Positions 17,532 through 27,774 of a stretch of 32,761 bases of DNA are shown in pieces; within the stretch, counting starts at the first letter, position 1; each line of letters starts with the position of its first letter. This DNA is from Mycobacterium sp. 852002-51971_SCH5477799-a. GTDB taxonomy: Bacteria > Actinomycetota > Actinomycetes > Mycobacteriales > Mycobacteriaceae. The notes below the pieces were generated by a model. That model had not been told where the DNA came from. It was given only the letters and a program-made list of their open reading frames with translations, and searched no databases. The stretch covers positions 1-32,761 of the forward strand of contig NZ_LZIF01000088.1 of NCBI RefSeq assembly GCF_001667145.1. The letters run 5' to 3'. The position numbers were made by a program, and so were the translations under genes.

Positions 17532-17822
17532 CTAACCGCCCCATTTGGCGGCTTCGGCCTGGTCGCGTGCCAGCATCGACATGGTGTTCGCCTCGTGGGT
17601 GCTGGCCATCGACTGGTAGGCGCGCACCAGGCTTTCCATCGCTTGGTTCCACTGGGCCTGCCACACCTGGTAGGTCATACCGGTGTCACCCTGCCAGGCG
17701 TTGGACAACGTGGCCTGCTCGCTGGCGATATCGGAACCGAGCCCCTGCATGGTGCCGGCGTAGCCCGACATGTCCGCGGCGTGGTTCAACATCGCCGGGT
17801 AGTTGTACATGATCTGCGACAT
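17532..17822 (-). CDS. esxH: WXG100 protein EsxH (TB10.4-like), secreted ESX-3 substrate
   Basis: The product is 96 residues, the exact length of M. tuberculosis EsxH. The WxG turn is W43-Q-G45 in NAWQGD, between two helices. It forms a 1:1 helical dimer with EsxG that is secreted by ESX-3, acts in iron and zinc acquisition, and in M. tuberculosis targets host ESCRT. His14 (MLNHAAD), His76 and Glu77 (STHEANT) of the reported zinc site are present. Position 70 is Gln (AYQSM) where the M. tuberculosis protein, as I recall it, has His. A good ribosome site (AAAGGA) lies about 6 nt before the ATG. It is 32 bp after esxG. Confidence 0.97.
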   Translation of the reverse strand: MSQIMYNYPAMLNHAADMSGYAGTMQGLGSDIASEQATLSNAWQGDTGMTYQVWQAQWNQAMESLVRAYQSMASTHEANTMSMLARDQAEAAKWGG

Positions 17823-17854
17823 GACAAGTCCTTTCGCGGTTGGTAGCGGTGAGA

Positions 17855-18148
17855 TCAGAAGGCGGTGTAGCCGGACGCGGCGGCGGCATCCGCGGCCACG
17901 TAGGTGCCGGCGGCGTCCCCGAGGTTGGCCTGGGCGATGTCCAGCAGGGTGTTGACTCGCGCGGCGACCTCGACGAACCGCGCGTGCGCGGCCTGGAAGG
18001 CGGCCGAGGACTCGCCCTGGTGGAACGCCTGCGCCGACATCGCTTCCTGCTCGGCCTGGCTGATCGTGCTGCGCAGCAACGCCGCTTTGGCGCTGAAGGC
18101 CGACTGTGCGGCTACCAACTGCGGAATGTGAGCGTCCAACATACTCAT
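17855..18148 (-). CDS. esxG: WXG100 protein EsxG, secretion partner of EsxH
   Basis: The protein has 97 residues, the family's exact length. It is a two-helix hairpin with HQG (43-45) at the turn instead of WxG, as in known EsxG. The C-terminal secretion signal YxxxD is Y83-V-A-A-D87. EsxG pairs with EsxH and supplies this signal, which is recognised by EccC3. AAAGGA lies about 6 nt before the ATG. It is 63 bp downstream of PPE4. An esxG-esxH order with short gaps is standard for these bicistronic pairs. Confidence 0.97.
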   Translation of the reverse strand: MSMLDAHIPQLVAAQSAFSAKAALLRSTISQAEQEAMSAQAFHQGESSAAFQAAHARFVEVAARVNTLLDIAQANLGDAAGTYVAADAAAASGYTAF

Positions 18149-18211
18149 GTTGATTCCTTTCTGTTGCGTCCGTTGGGGTTTCGGTGATTCACCTTGATCC
18201 GGCTGACTGCC

Positions 18212-19690
18212 TTAACCCCCTTTCCCGGGCTCGGTTGGGCTTGCTCCGTTGCCGGCTTCGTGCTCCCACGTGCCGGGCACCATCGGCATCCGCGGGCCAC
18301 CACCGAAGTCGTCCTCGGTCAGCTTGGTCAATCCGGCGGCCCGAAAAGCTCTCTGCCGCTGCGTGGTTCCGGCGAACCCGAGCGCCCCGGCACCTTGGGC
18401 GGACGCGACGGCCGCAGTCAGTTCCTCTTCGTCGCCGAAATCCGGGGGAACACCGAAATCGGAATCCATGTCCGCGTACTCGTCCGCGTGGTCGTGTAAT
18501 GCGGCCCGCCGCCTGCGCCGCGCCCGCGACTCGGCGCGGCTCGCCGCCGCGGCGCCCGCCGCCGGGATGGTCGCCGCCGGAGCCTTGGCCCCGCCGCGGC
18601 CGCCCAACGTTGGCCCGACGCCGGCGTCCGGGTCACCGCCCACGGCCACCAGGTAGGCGAAGTTGCTCGCCGCGGCTGCCGGCGCCGGCGCGGCCGGGGC
18701 GCCGGACCCCGTTGCGACCGTGGTCGCCGGGGCCCCGGCCGGAGTCGCTACGGTCGGGGCCAGCGCGACCGCCGGCAACATGGTCGGCTTGTTCGACGTC
18801 AGGACGGGGGCCACGACGGCGGGGGCGGCATCCGGCGTCACCTCGACGGGCGCGGTGAGCAGGGAACTGAGCCCGATGCCCAGCAGTATCGGCAACAGGA
18901 ACGGCACGGTCAGGATCGCGCCCCAGGTCGGCCAGCCGACGGCATTGAAAAACACTTGATAGGCAACGAAGAACAGCAGCGGCCCGTTGGCCGCCAGCAG
19001 CGCCGGCAGATTCTGCAACATCTGCTGGATGTTCTGGAGAAAGTCCTGCAGGAACTTGGACAGCTGCTGCAGGAAGTTCTGCAACCAATCCCCAGGACTG
19101 TTCTGCGTGGCGTTGGCCGCAAGACTGTTCGCTTGACCGCCGGGATTGACGATGGGCGGCGCCGCCGACGTGCGCGGCGTCGCGGCCAGGGCCGAGCCCG
19201 ACACGGCCTGGTAGGTGCCCATCGTGGTGGCCGCCTGTACCCACATCCGCGCGTAGTCGGCCTCGTTGACCGCGATCGGAATAGTGTTTATGCCAAAGAA
19301 ATTCGTTGCCAGCAGCATCCCGTGCACGGTGTGATTGGTGGCCAGTTCGGCCAACGTCGGCATGGCCGCCAACGCCGCGGTGTACGCCGTCGCCGCGACC
19401 TCTTGCTGCGCGGCCGCACCGGCGCTGTCGGTGCTGGCCTGCTGCAGCCAAGCCAGGTACGGCAGGTGGGCCATCACGTACTGCTCGGCGCTCGGCCCCT
19501 CCCAGGCCCCGGCCTGGGCCTCCCCCAACAGCCCACTGAGTTCGGCTGCCGCCGAGGCGTATTGGGCGCTGAGCGCGGTCCACGCGCCGGCGGCCGCCAA
19601 CAGCGGCCCCGGCCCTGGACCGGCGCTGAGCAACGCCGAATGCACCTCGGGTGGCGACGCCATCCAGATGGGCGCGATGGGGGCGGTCAT
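18212..19690 (-). CDS. PPE4: PPE4, ESX-3-associated PPE protein (PPW subgroup)
   Basis: The product has 492 residues. The N-terminal PPE domain (about 1-180) begins [20 protein letters not shown] and contains the PPE-typical [19 protein letters not shown] and [21 protein letters not shown] hydrophobic segment follows at about 230-285 ([16 protein letters not shown] and [15 protein letters not shown]), then an Ala/Pro-rich linker. A basic stretch of Arg residues precedes the C-terminal module with LGFAGT and PMVPGTW, the GFxGT and PxxPxxW marks of the PPW subgroup. PE5 lies 2 bp upstream, so the two form a PE-PPE pair chaperoned by EspG3. PE5-PPE4 is reported to be needed for mycobactin-dependent iron uptake in M. 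tuberculosis. Confidence 0.95.
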   Translation of the reverse strand: MTAPIAPIWMASPPEVHSALLSAGPGPGPLLAAAGAWTALSAQYASAAAELSGLLGEAQAGAWEGPSAEQYVMAHLPYLAWLQQASTDSAGAAAQQEVAATAYTAALAAMPTLAELATNHTVHGMLLATNFFGINTIPIAVNEADYARMWVQAATTMGTYQAVSGSALAATPRTSAAPPIVNPGGQANSLAANATQNSPGDWLQNFLQQLSKFLQDFLQNIQQMLQNLPALLAANGPLLFFVAYQVFFNAVGWPTWGAILTVPFLLPILLGIGLSSLLTAPVEVTPDAAPAVVAPVLTSNKPTMLPAVALAPTVATPAGAPATTVATGSGAPAAPAPAAAASNFAYLVAVGGDPDAGVGPTLGGRGGAKAPAATIPAAGAAAASRAESRARRRRRAALHDHADEYADMDSDFGVPPDFGDEEELTAAVASAQGAGALGFAGTTQRQRAFRAAGLTKLTEDDFGGGPRMPMVPGTWEHEAGNGASPTEPGKGG

Positions 19691-19692
19691 GG

Positions 19693-20001
19693 TCAGGCGC
19701 CCGTGGTTCCGAACGTCGCAGCGGCCGCGGTGTCGCCCGCGAGGTAGCTTGCGCCGGCCTCCCCGACGCCGACGCCGGCGCGGCCCAGCTCTTCGACGCC
19801 CTGGGCCGCCATGGCCGAGTGCTCCTGGCCCTGAGCGCTGAAACCGACAGCCGTCTGCAGCGATACCGGGTCGACCGCCGGCGGCACCACCGCGGTAATC
19901 GCCGGAGCCGCCGCCGCGTGGGCGGCCGCCAGCCGTGCCGTCAAGGCCTCCACCGCGGCGCTGGTCGCGGCCAGACCTTCGGGAACCACTCGCAGGGTCA
20001 T
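19693..20001 (-). CDS. PE5: PE5, ESX-3-associated PE protein
   Basis: The protein is 102 residues with the Pro-Glu motif at 7-8 (VVPEGL) and a helical hairpin. The C-terminal secretion signal YxxxD is Y86-L-A-G-D90. There is no extended domain, as in M. tuberculosis PE5. The ribosome site GAAGGAGT lies 4 nt before the ATG and is one of the strongest in the window. The stop is 2 bp from the PPE4 start, so the partners are likely translated together. eccC3 lies 43 bp upstream on the same strand. Confidence 0.95.
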   Translation of the reverse strand: MTLRVVPEGLAATSAAVEALTARLAAAHAAAAPAITAVVPPAVDPVSLQTAVGFSAQGQEHSAMAAQGVEELGRAGVGVGEAGASYLAGDTAAAATFGTTGA

Positions 20002-20044
20002 CGTTACTCCTTCCCTAGTCCTTCTCTACGGACTTGCATAAACA

Positions 20045-23000
20045 TCAGTGGGCGAATCTCTCGTTGGCGCCCTCTATCACGGACTCCCCGACCAACGGGT
20101 TGACCAGCTGCACGTATGTCGCAGCGTCGGTGTCGCCCAACAGGATCGCCCGCCCGGCGGGCAACCGTCCGAATCGCTGGCCGCGGATCTTGCCGCTGTC
20201 CTGCGGATTGCCCGCCAGCATCAGCGTGGTCGCCTGCAGGTCGTTGAACCGGCGCAGCAGCGGGTTGGTCATCAAGGCGTGCCCCGAACCGGTGGCACGT
20301 GCGGTGACGATCACGCGCAACCCCAGATCGCCTGCCTGCGAGAGCAATCCGATGAGCGGCGTCCACGGCCGCTGCCCGACGTAGGGACCGCTCATCGCCG
20401 GCGAATCCGGTATCTGGTCGACGTCGTCGATGATCAGATAGTGAGTGTGCCCGGCGTAGCGCCAGTGGGCCAGCTCGGACGGCGGTAGGCCGGCCGGCGG
20501 CCGCCGCGATTCGATGATGTTGGCCAGGCCCAGCATTGCCGGGATGATCCTGTCGATGTTCGCGGTGTACTCGTTGTCGGCGAACAGCGGCTCGTCGACG
20601 AGGTGCAGCCGCCGATCCAGCACCGTGAAGGCCACCTGATCGGGTGTGGAGTGCTCGCGCACAGTGCGAATGAGGTGGCGCAGCAGCGTGGTCTTCCCGG
20701 ACTTACTGTCACCGAACACCATCAGCAGCGGGTTCTCGGCAAAGTTGACCACCACCGGCGCGAGATCTTCCTCGCGCTGGCCGATGACGACCTGCTCCGG
20801 CCCCCGATACAACGACCCGACCGATTCCGGCGCGAGGTTGGCCGGCAGCAACCGCACCGGCGGTGCCGTCAGGCCCGGGTAGCGCGCGTTGAGCTCGGTC
20901 ACCTGGTCCAGCTCGGGGGCGGCGAACAGGAAATGCTGTGCGGCCATGGTCAATCCGCGTCCAGGCTGATCGTGCGGCACCGCTTCGGCGGGCCGACGCA
21001 GGGCGCCGACCACCCGCACGTTGCTGTCCCGCGGATCGTGCAGCTTGAGCTCGAGCCGCAGTCCGAGGCCGTCGCGCATGGCCAGCGGCACCTCCAGCCA
21101 GCTGGGGGTGGTGACGACGACGTGGATGCCATAGGCGAGGCCGATGTTGACCAGCTCGCTGACCCTGGCCAACAACGGGTTTCGGGTGTTGAACTGGTCG
21201 GTGTTGTCCCGACCGAACGCGTAGAGGTTGTCGATGACCAGGAACACCTCGCCGAACCCGTCGTCGGGGACGCCACCGCGGGAGTCCCGGAACGCCTGTC
21301 GGCGCTGCCGCGAGAGCAGCAGCTGCTCGAGTTCGCCGAAGGTGCGCCGGATGCGTTCGGGCTCCAGCGCCGAGGCCACGCTGCCGACGTGCGCCAGGTC
21401 TTCGAGCGCCCGCAGCTTGCCGCCGCCGTAATCCAGGCAGTAGAAGGTGACCTCGCGCGGCGAGTGCAGGTTCGCCGCGGACAGGATGAACGTCTGCAGC
21501 GCGGTCGACTTGCCCGATTTCGGGCCACCGTGGATGACCATGTTCCCGGCCGACGAGGCGGCGTCGAACACCAGCGGGTCGCGGCGCATCTCGAACGGCT
21601 TGTCGATCTCGCCGAGCGGCCACTGCCACTGCCGCGGCGGGACGCCGGCGCGGGCCAGCATGGTGGTCAACGGGATCGGCTCGTCCAGCGGCGGCAGCCA
21701 CAGCTGCGGCGCCCGCGGGCCGTAACCGGCCAGCTGATCGCCGATGGTTGCGATCAGCTTGCGCGGCGGCCCGGTCAATTCGTCTTCCTCCGGGGCGGTG
21801 ATCACGGTGTCCTGGTCCGGTTCGACTCGCCCGGCGGTAAACAGCTTTGGCTCCGGGATAGACGGCACCACAAAGGATTTGGCCTTGACCGGCGGGTCGT
21901 AGATGCCGTCGACATAGGTGCTGCGGAACTTGATCGGCGTCGCGCCCGGGGCGGGCACCAGAAAGCCCACGCCCTTGTGCTCCTTGCCGGATTCGATGTG
22001 GTAGGCATCCTCGACACCGATGATCTGGCGAGACACGCTGGGACTGGCCACCTTCAGACCGATGCGGTAGGAGGTGTTCTTGTCGATGTCCTTGATCTTG
22101 CCGACATCCAGCGTCTGGGACGCGAACAGGATGTGGATGCGGAACGAGCGGCCTTTACGCGCAACGTAATCGAACAGCTCCGCGTATTCCGGGTGGTCGG
22201 CGAGCATCAGGGTGAACTCGTCGGCGACCACGAACAACGTCGGGATCGGTGGCAGGTCGTGCCCGGCGGCGATGGCGGCCTCGTACTCCACCACCGAGTT
22301 GAACGCGCTGCCCTGCACCTGGCGGCCAGCCTCACGCAGCAACGTCTCCCGGCGGGCCACCTCGCCGCGCAGCGTGTCCGCGAACCGGTCGGCCAGCGAC
22401 TTCTTCTCTGCCATGTTGGAGATGACGGCGACGACTTGCGGGAAGTGACGGAAGCTGTCGGCGCCGGCCTCACCCTTGAAGTCGGCGTAGATGACGATCA
22501 ACCGATCGGCCGAATGAGTCGTCAACAGCGACAACAGGATCGACATCAGGGTCTGGGACTTACCCGAACCCGTCATACCGATCATCAGCCCGTGCGGGCC
22601 CATCCCGCCCTCGGCTTCGTCCTTGAGGTCGAACATCAGCGGCTCACCGGTCGCGGTGACCCCGATCGGAACGCGCAACTCGTCCTCGCGGCGGCGCGGC
22701 GCCCACAGCGTGGGCACGTCGAGTCGGGAGGCGTCCGAGATGCCCAGCATCGTGGTGAACGTGGCGCCGCGGGTGGCCGCCGAGCGTAGCCCGGTGTGAG
22801 TGGGATTGGAGTCCCAGCGCGATAACTGGCGCGCCAGGTGCGCCACCTCGTCGGCACCCAATTCGTCGGCGTTGTCGATGTAGGGCTGCCAGCCGCCGGT
22901 CTGCCAGCGCTCGATGGCCCCGCTTGCCACGCGCAGGATCGGCTTCTCCGGATCCGAATACTGCTCACGGTTCGGCGCCGTTGCGCTGCGGTGCACGACG

Positions 23001-24013
23001 GTGACACCGGCCCGGCCCAGCGCCAGCGTCGACGCGTTCAGGTCGTAGTCGGGGTCGTCGACAACGATCAGCAGGTGGCGGAGCGCGGCGGCGGGCTCAC
23101 CGGTGAACGCCGGACGATCGACGAGCGCCGAACCGAGGCTCGCCACCAGCTCGTCGACGTTGGTGAACATGAAGCGGGCCGGTCCGACCCCGTCGAGCTG
23201 ACCGGGAACGTCGATGTGCGGCAACCACTTCAGCCAGGACCAGTCCGGGTTCTCCAGATTCGGGGTGACCAGCGCGACGCCGAGCACGGTCGGGTCGTGC
23301 CAGGTCACCGCCTGAGCGATCCAGGCGCGCAGCGCCCCGCGCGCCTCGTCCTCGGCGCCCAGCACGGTGATCCGCGAGACCTTCGTCAGGTCGATTCCGG
23401 TCGGCACGTCGCGCACGGTGCGGTGGGTGTCGAGCAGGCTGCGTAATGCGCTGTGCGACACCGGTTCCAGGTCGATTTCGTCCGCGGTGTCGTTGACCCG
23501 CAAGGCGGTGGCCAGCGGCACGTGATGGCGGCCGGCCCGCAGCACCAGGAAGTCGGGATCGTGCGGGTCGCGCTCCCATTGGCGGCGAGATCCCGGCACG
23601 GCCGCCAGCGCAGCCGGCTCCGGGTGGGACCACTGCGCGGCGGCGCGCTGCGCGGTGGCCTGGGTGCGGATGTTGTCCCGGACCACCGAGAGGTAGCGCA
23701 GGTAGTCGGCGCGCTCGGCGTCGACCTCCTCGGTGCGAGTCTTGTTGTCGTTGCCGCGATACATCGCGGTCGCGGCGAGCAACAGCACGAACGGGAAGAA
23801 CAACGTCTGCGGCGAGATCAGCCGCATGCCGGTGGCGAACAGGGCGACGACCATGCCGACGATCAGGATCACCAGCACATAGGGCATCGCGCGCCGCAGG
23901 AACGACGGCGGAATCACCCGGGGCAGCTCGGGCGGTGCCTCGATCGCGATGGTGCCCTTGCGGGTCACCGGCGGCGCCAGCCGGCGGCGGGCTTCGAAAA
24001 TCAGTCGGCTCAT
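20045..24013 (-). CDS. eccC3: ESX-3 FtsK/SpoIIIE-type motor ATPase EccC3
   Basis: The product has 1322 residues, the normal full length, from an ATG that overlaps the eccB3 stop (ATGA). Two membrane helices lie at about 38-85 ([20 protein letters not shown], then [14 protein letters not shown]). Three ATPase domains follow. Domain 1 has Walker [11 protein letters not shown] (about residue 480) and Walker B LFVVADEF. Domain 2 has [10 protein letters not shown] (about 828) and VFLVIDNL. Domain 3 has [10 protein letters not shown] (about 1102) and HYLIIDDV. EccC recognises the C-terminal secretion signals of Esx and PE partners and powers export. All three Walker A lysines are kept. Confidence 0.97.
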   Translation of the reverse strand: MSRLIFEARRRLAPPVTRKGTIAIEAPPELPRVIPPSFLRRAMPYVLVILIVGMVVALFATGMRLISPQTLFFPFVLLLAATAMYRGNDNKTRTEEVDAERADYLRYLSVVRDNIRTQATAQRAAAQWSHPEPAALAAVPGSRRQWERDPHDPDFLVLRAGRHHVPLATALRVNDTADEIDLEPVSHSALRSLLDTHRTVRDVPTGIDLTKVSRITVLGAEDEARGALRAWIAQAVTWHDPTVLGVALVTPNLENPDWSWLKWLPHIDVPGQLDGVGPARFMFTNVDELVASLGSALVDRPAFTGEPAAALRHLLIVVDDPDYDLNASTLALGRAGVTVVHRSATAPNREQYSDPEKPILRVASGAIERWQTGGWQPYIDNADELGADEVAHLARQLSRWDSNPTHTGLRSAATRGATFTTMLGISDASRLDVPTLWAPRRREDELRVPIGVTATGEPLMFDLKDEAEGGMGPHGLMIGMTGSGKSQTLMSILLSLLTTHSADRLIVIYADFKGEAGADSFRHFPQVVAVISNMAEKKSLADRFADTLRGEVARRETLLREAGRQVQGSAFNSVVEYEAAIAAGHDLPPIPTLFVVADEFTLMLADHPEYAELFDYVARKGRSFRIHILFASQTLDVGKIKDIDKNTSYRIGLKVASPSVSRQIIGVEDAYHIESGKEHKGVGFLVPAPGATPIKFRSTYVDGIYDPPVKAKSFVVPSIPEPKLFTAGRVEPDQDTVITAPEEDELTGPPRKLIATIGDQLAGYGPRAPQLWLPPLDEPIPLTTMLARAGVPPRQWQWPLGEIDKPFEMRRDPLVFDAASSAGNMVIHGGPKSGKSTALQTFILSAANLHSPREVTFYCLDYGGGKLRALEDLAHVGSVASALEPERIRRTFGELEQLLLSRQRRQAFRDSRGGVPDDGFGEVFLVIDNLYAFGRDNTDQFNTRNPLLARVSELVNIGLAYGIHVVVTTPSWLEVPLAMRDGLGLRLELKLHDPRDSNVRVVGALRRPAEAVPHDQPGRGLTMAAQHFLFAAPELDQVTELNARYPGLTAPPVRLLPANLAPESVGSLYRGPEQVVIGQREEDLAPVVVNFAENPLLMVFGDSKSGKTTLLRHLIRTVREHSTPDQVAFTVLDRRLHLVDEPLFADNEYTANIDRIIPAMLGLANIIESRRPPAGLPPSELAHWRYAGHTHYLIIDDVDQIPDSPAMSGPYVGQRPWTPLIGLLSQAGDLGLRVIVTARATGSGHALMTNPLLRRFNDLQATTLMLAGNPQDSGKIRGQRFGRLPAGRAILLGDTDAATYVQLVNPLVGESVIEGANERFAH

Positions 24014-25617
24014 CGGGGGGCTCCCTCGGCAGATGCCACGCGGCCGGGCTTCTGATCGGGCGTCAGCCCGTCATGTGCCAACAGCGCGTCGGCGCGCGAT
24101 AACGTCGGACCATTGGCGAACAGCGAAAGCACCGGCCACGGGGCGGGGACCGGCGACCCGCGAAGGCCCAGCGCCTCAACCGTTTTGCCGTGCCCGGCGG
24201 CCGAGTGCTCGGCCTCGTTGTCGATGCCGTAGCGCACACCGGTGTCAGAAACCCAGAACAAAGAGCCGGTGCCCGGTGAGTCCGGGCCGCCGCCAACGGT
24301 TTGGGTGAAGTAGCCGGTGCCCGGCGCCAGGGCCACACGAGTGGCGGTTGTCGCGGCGCCGCCGCTCACCAGGTCGACGGTGCGGATCGATTCGGCGATC
24401 GGCAGGGCGGAGCCCGACATCAGGTTCAGCGAGCTGGTCGCGGCCCCGGCCGGCTTGCTCCAATAGGCGCATGTGACAGGGGATTTGGCCGCATCGACGA
24501 CGCCGATCTGTTGATCCGGATACCGCGCGGTGTCCAGCATCCGCGAGACCGGCAGCTTGGCCACCGCATCGGCACCCAGTCGCGGCGGTTGGTCCAGCCC
24601 ATAGGAATTGGTGTTGCGCAGGATCGCGGCGAGCACCGGTGAGATCTGCTGCAAACCGTCGGGCATGACCGCGTAGTAGCGCGGCGCGCCCGAAGAACTC
24701 TGGTCCAGGGCGTAGGAGACCACCACCGCGCCGATCGGCGCGGGCACGTTAAAAGGTGCCGGCGCACCGGCGTTCGGGATGACCGGCGCCGTCAGCGGCG
24801 GCCCCTCCGGTATCGCGTTGAACAGACCCAGCGCGATGGGCCGGGGCGCGGGCACCTCGGAGTTGTTCTGCCCCAGGCCAAGTGCGTTCGTGATGGCGTG
24901 GTCGGTCAGGTTGATCTGCGAACGCCTGCCCTCCCACAACAGCCAGGTGCTGCCGTCCCTGTCGACGAGGATCGCCTGCCGCGATGGGAGCGTCGACGCG
25001 CGCGCACCGCTGCTGTCCGGCCGGCCCGCGATCACGGTGACGCCGGTGCTGTGGGCGGCATGCCCACCCTGGGCCGGCTCGCTGACCGAGTCACACACCG
25101 TCCAGTTCGCGTCGTGCGAGGGGTTTTGCACCATGCGTTCCGGTGCGCCCGGGATGCCGATCAGGTTGCCGCGCGGAAAGCGGTCCAGCTCACTGCTTTT
25201 CACCATGGTGGGGTCGACCGCGTGACCGGTGATCAGCCGCGCGGAGGTGAGGTTCAGCACCGGATGCAGGTCGTCGCCGACGCGGACATACAGAGCGGCG
25301 GTCGACCGGTCGGCCAGTACGGCGTTCGTGCCTACCGTGCCGCTTGGCCGGATCAGGGAGAACACGAAACAACCCGCCAGGCCGGTGACCAGAAGGACCG
25401 CCCCCATGGCCACCGCGCGCGACTGCGTGCGCAGCGGGTCGACCAGCATCCTGGTGTCGTGCAGGGCGATGCCGGAGGCTATCCGGCGCATCACGAAGCG
25501 CCAGCCGGTGACTTGATGGCGCGTGACGAAGCCGCGGCGGTACTCGACCTGGTCGGGGTTGTCGTTGACCGGCGTACGAGAGGTGAACGAACGGCGTTCG
25601 TCGGGCTCGTTGCTCAT
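24010..25617 (-). CDS. eccB3: ESX-3 membrane component EccB3
   Basis: The protein has 535 residues. A cytosolic N-terminus of about 67 residues (with [20 protein letters not shown], a family mark) is followed by one membrane helix at about 67-90 ([20 protein letters not shown]). A large periplasmic domain follows, with two cysteines (C165 in TVCDS, C373 in VTCAYW) likely to form a disulfide. EccB forms the periplasmic part of the type VII complex. The ATG at 25617 overlaps the eccA3 stop, and the stop overlaps the eccC3 start, so the three genes are coupled. Confidence 0.96.
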   Translation of the reverse strand: MSNEPDERRSFTSRTPVNDNPDQVEYRRGFVTRHQVTGWRFVMRRIASGIALHDTRMLVDPLRTQSRAVAMGAVLLVTGLAGCFVFSLIRPSGTVGTNAVLADRSTAALYVRVGDDLHPVLNLTSARLITGHAVDPTMVKSSELDRFPRGNLIGIPGAPERMVQNPSHDANWTVCDSVSEPAQGGHAAHSTGVTVIAGRPDSSGARASTLPSRQAILVDRDGSTWLLWEGRRSQINLTDHAITNALGLGQNNSEVPAPRPIALGLFNAIPEGPPLTAPVIPNAGAPAPFNVPAPIGAVVVSYALDQSSSGAPRYYAVMPDGLQQISPVLAAILRNTNSYGLDQPPRLGADAVAKLPVSRMLDTARYPDQQIGVVDAAKSPVTCAYWSKPAGAATSSLNLMSGSALPIAESIRTVDLVSGGAATTATRVALAPGTGYFTQTVGGGPDSPGTGSLFWVSDTGVRYGIDNEAEHSAAGHGKTVEALGLRGSPVPAPWPVLSLFANGPTLSRADALLAHDGLTPDQKPGRVASAEGAPR

Positions 25618-27455
25618 GCCGGCACCGACAGGCCAAGGCCGCGCAGCAGCGGCTCTACCGACCGTTCGACGTCGTCGTCGGTGATCGTCATCAACTCCTC
25701 GTCGCTGAATTCGCCGGTGCCGGCGTGTTCCGAATGGTCGAGCCGGAACTCTCGTTCTTCCTCGGAGCGTTCGACGATGTTTCGGACGAATCGACCGTTA
25801 CCGGCGATGTCCAGGTTGCGTCGCATGATTCCGTTGGCGTCCGGTGTCGACTCGGATGCCAGCCTGGTGAACAACGCCTCCATGTGTTCGAGCGCGGACT
25901 GCTCGAAGATGCTGTCGCGCTGCTCGGCCATGGTGTTGGCGATCTCGACCAGTTCCGACGGTGCATAGGAAGGGAAGTCGATGTTACGGGTGAATCGAGA
26001 TCGCAAGCCCTCGTTGGTATCCAGGAACTTGTCCAGGTCGGCGCGGTACCCGGCGATGATGACCACCAGACGGTCGCGGTCGTTCTCCATCCGCGCCAGC
26101 AGGGTATCGATGGCCACCAGCCCGAAGTCGTTCTTGGCGCCCGTGGCGACCAGTGCGTAGGCCTCGTCGAGGAACAGCACGCCGTCGAGCGCGCTGTCGA
26201 TGATCGCGTTGGTCTTGGCTTCGGTCTCACCGATGTGCTGGCCGATGAGGTCGGCGCGGTGCACCTCGCGGATGTTTTCCCGCTTCAAAAGCCCGAGGCC
26301 GCAATAGATCTTGGCTACTACGCGAGCAATGGTGGTCTTACCGGTTCCGGGTGGGCCGGCGAACACCAGGTGGTGGGCGCGCTGCGCGACCGCGAGGCCA
26401 CGCTGCTTGCGGACCAGTTCCATGGCGACCGAACTCTTCAGCCGCGACACCTGGTTCTTGACCTCGTCGAGCCCGATGAATTCGGCGAGCTGGCACTCGG
26501 CCTCGTGCAGCAGCACGGCTTTGCGTTCGTGCGCCGCGGGGTCGACGAAATCCTCGGCGCTGGGCTCGGTTTCGGGGTCCCACGGATCGGTGCGGGCCTC
26601 GATGCGGGCCGCCGTGGTGGTCACGATCCCGAAACTGGTGTCGGTCAAAGCCTGTTCGACTTGCTCGTTCTCGGGATGCGCGGCGTACAGATCCTGCAGG
26701 ACCTCGCTCGCCGCGTCCTCGTCCACGTGCGCGCGCAGCACCAGCGCCTTGGCCAGCGCACCGTCGACGGCGGCCACCGCGACGGGACCGTCGGGCTCTT
26801 CCAGGTAGGACAGCGACGGGGCGAACATGCCGAGCCGGGCCAGCGCCGTGCCCAGGGCGATCTTGGCGGAGTGCGAGAACGCCTCGTCCAGATCCGCGTC
26901 GTTGACGATCGGGGTCAGCAGCTTGACGACGTCCGACCAGCGCTCGGCGCGGTAGTTGTTGACGACGGACACCCAGCGGGCCTCGCGCCAGTTCGGGCGG
27001 CCGGCGGTCAGGCCGGCGACGATTGCGTCGGCTTCAGCAAATCGTCCGGCCGTTGCCAGCGAGGCCGCGTAGGCGAGATGGAAGTCGTCGGGCGTCGTGG
27101 CGCGAAACTGCAAATACAGTCCGGTGTCGTAGCGGAAGCCCAGCGAGCCGGGGGCCAGATCGACCTGGCGCTGCAGCACGCCCGCGGTCGCGACGTTGCG
27201 CGATACCGCCTCGAGCACCCGCAGGGACGCGTCGCCGGCGGCCGCCAGGCCCGTCCACGCGTCGCATTGGTCGTGCGCGATGCGGGTCAGCGCGGTGAAG
27301 CCGGAGCGCGCGGCGGCCAGATCGGCAGGGCGCTGACGCTGATAGACCACGACGCCCAGCGCGCGACAGCAGGTGGCGAACCGGCTGACGACGTCCTCGT
27401 CGACCCGCGAACTAACAGGCTGAGCTGTGAGCATGCCGGTGTCACCGCGCTCCAC
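25614..27455 (-). CDS. eccA3: ESX-3 cytosolic AAA+ ATPase EccA3
   Basis: The product is 613 residues from a GTG at 27455; an in-frame TGA 12 nt upstream of the GTG bars a longer start, and an ATG at 27434 is an alternative. The N-terminal half (to about residue 300) is helical TPR-like repeats. The C-terminal half is a CbxX/CfqX AAA+ domain with Walker A GPPGTGKTT (about 366) and Walker B GVLFLDEAYAL (about 425). EccA proteins are thought to help separate PE-PPE substrates from EspG in the cytosol. It is first in the ESX-3 operon, downstream of the Zur-like and IdeR-like sites. Confidence 0.95.
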   Translation of the reverse strand: MERGDTGMLTAQPVSSRVDEDVVSRFATCCRALGVVVYQRQRPADLAAARSGFTALTRIAHDQCDAWTGLAAAGDASLRVLEAVSRNVATAGVLQRQVDLAPGSLGFRYDTGLYLQFRATTPDDFHLAYAASLATAGRFAEADAIVAGLTAGRPNWREARWVSVVNNYRAERWSDVVKLLTPIVNDADLDEAFSHSAKIALGTALARLGMFAPSLSYLEEPDGPVAVAAVDGALAKALVLRAHVDEDAASEVLQDLYAAHPENEQVEQALTDTSFGIVTTTAARIEARTDPWDPETEPSAEDFVDPAAHERKAVLLHEAECQLAEFIGLDEVKNQVSRLKSSVAMELVRKQRGLAVAQRAHHLVFAGPPGTGKTTIARVVAKIYCGLGLLKRENIREVHRADLIGQHIGETEAKTNAIIDSALDGVLFLDEAYALVATGAKNDFGLVAIDTLLARMENDRDRLVVIIAGYRADLDKFLDTNEGLRSRFTRNIDFPSYAPSELVEIANTMAEQRDSIFEQSALEHMEALFTRLASESTPDANGIMRRNLDIAGNGRFVRNIVERSEEEREFRLDHSEHAGTGEFSDEELMTITDDDVERSVEPLLRGLGLSVPA

Positions 27456-27503
27456 GGCCGCGTCTTTTCATGAATGTAGTCTCCCCTAACCTGACCCGCC
27501 TGA

Positions 27504-27526
27504 AGTTAGCATTGCATAAGCTAACT
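27504..27526. promoter_or_regulatory. Candidate IdeR iron box upstream of eccA3
   Basis: The inverted repeat has 7-bp perfect arms (AGTTAGC / GCTAACT) around a 9-bp centre. Its core TTAGCATTGCATAAGCTAA matches the IdeR consensus TTAGGTTAGGCTAACCTAA at 13 of 19 positions by my count. It is 49-71 bp upstream of the eccA3 GTG, a suitable position for iron-dependent repression. ESX-3 is known to be repressed by iron through IdeR in mycobacteria; the match itself is imperfect. Confidence 0.6.
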
Positions 27527-27666
27527 GTCGAGGCGTTTGGCTCCGTCCGACTCACTGCCGCACTGTCCTTCTTTTACCGCTGTTGCGGGTGTTCTCGCGC
27601 GGATTCTCCGCATTTTCGGCATACTCACAGCCGCACGTTGGGCGGTCTCACAGCGTGGCCCTACCT

Positions 27667-27687
27667 TAATGAAAATCATTTTCATTA
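27667..27687. promoter_or_regulatory. Zur (FurB) box upstream of eccA3
   Basis: A perfect 21-bp palindrome is centred on C27677, with the core TGAAAATCATTTTCA extended on both sides by TAA/TTA. It matches the AT-rich palindrome bound by mycobacterial Zur, which represses ESX-3 genes when zinc is sufficient. It is 212-232 bp upstream of the eccA3 start, so either a long leader transcript or a distal promoter is implied. It is also 91 bp beyond the PPE3 stop, and is the only strong such site seen in the window. Confidence 0.88.
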
Positions 27688-27774
27688 TCAACTCGGCTCG
27701 ACGGCCGCCACGACCGGTAGCCGCGGAACGATCGCGCAGCCAGTAGTCGGCTGGCGGGCCGGAAAAGTTCCCCG

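Larger units (their letters stand above)
27456..27774. other. Intergenic regulatory region between PPE3 and eccA3
   Basis: These 319 bp hold no convincing gene and are AT-rich next to the flanking coding DNA. They contain the Zur-type palindrome and the IdeR-like inverted repeat listed separately. A further TAGG-like element (plus strand cccctaacct, 27484-27493) lies between the IdeR-like site and eccA3. The -10/-35 boxes could not be assigned with confidence. Confidence 0.75.

Noticed and set aside
20603..22789. Long plus-strand open frame (728 codons) inside eccC3
   Set aside because: It is antisense to a full-length EccC3 with intact Walker motifs. Its composition (rich in Arg, Gln, His, Val) is that of a high-GC shadow frame, and no domain is visible.
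25725..27473. Plus-strand open frame (582 codons) opposite eccA3
   Set aside because: Antisense shadow of EccA3; no recognisable domain, and the eccA3 frame has all expected motifs.
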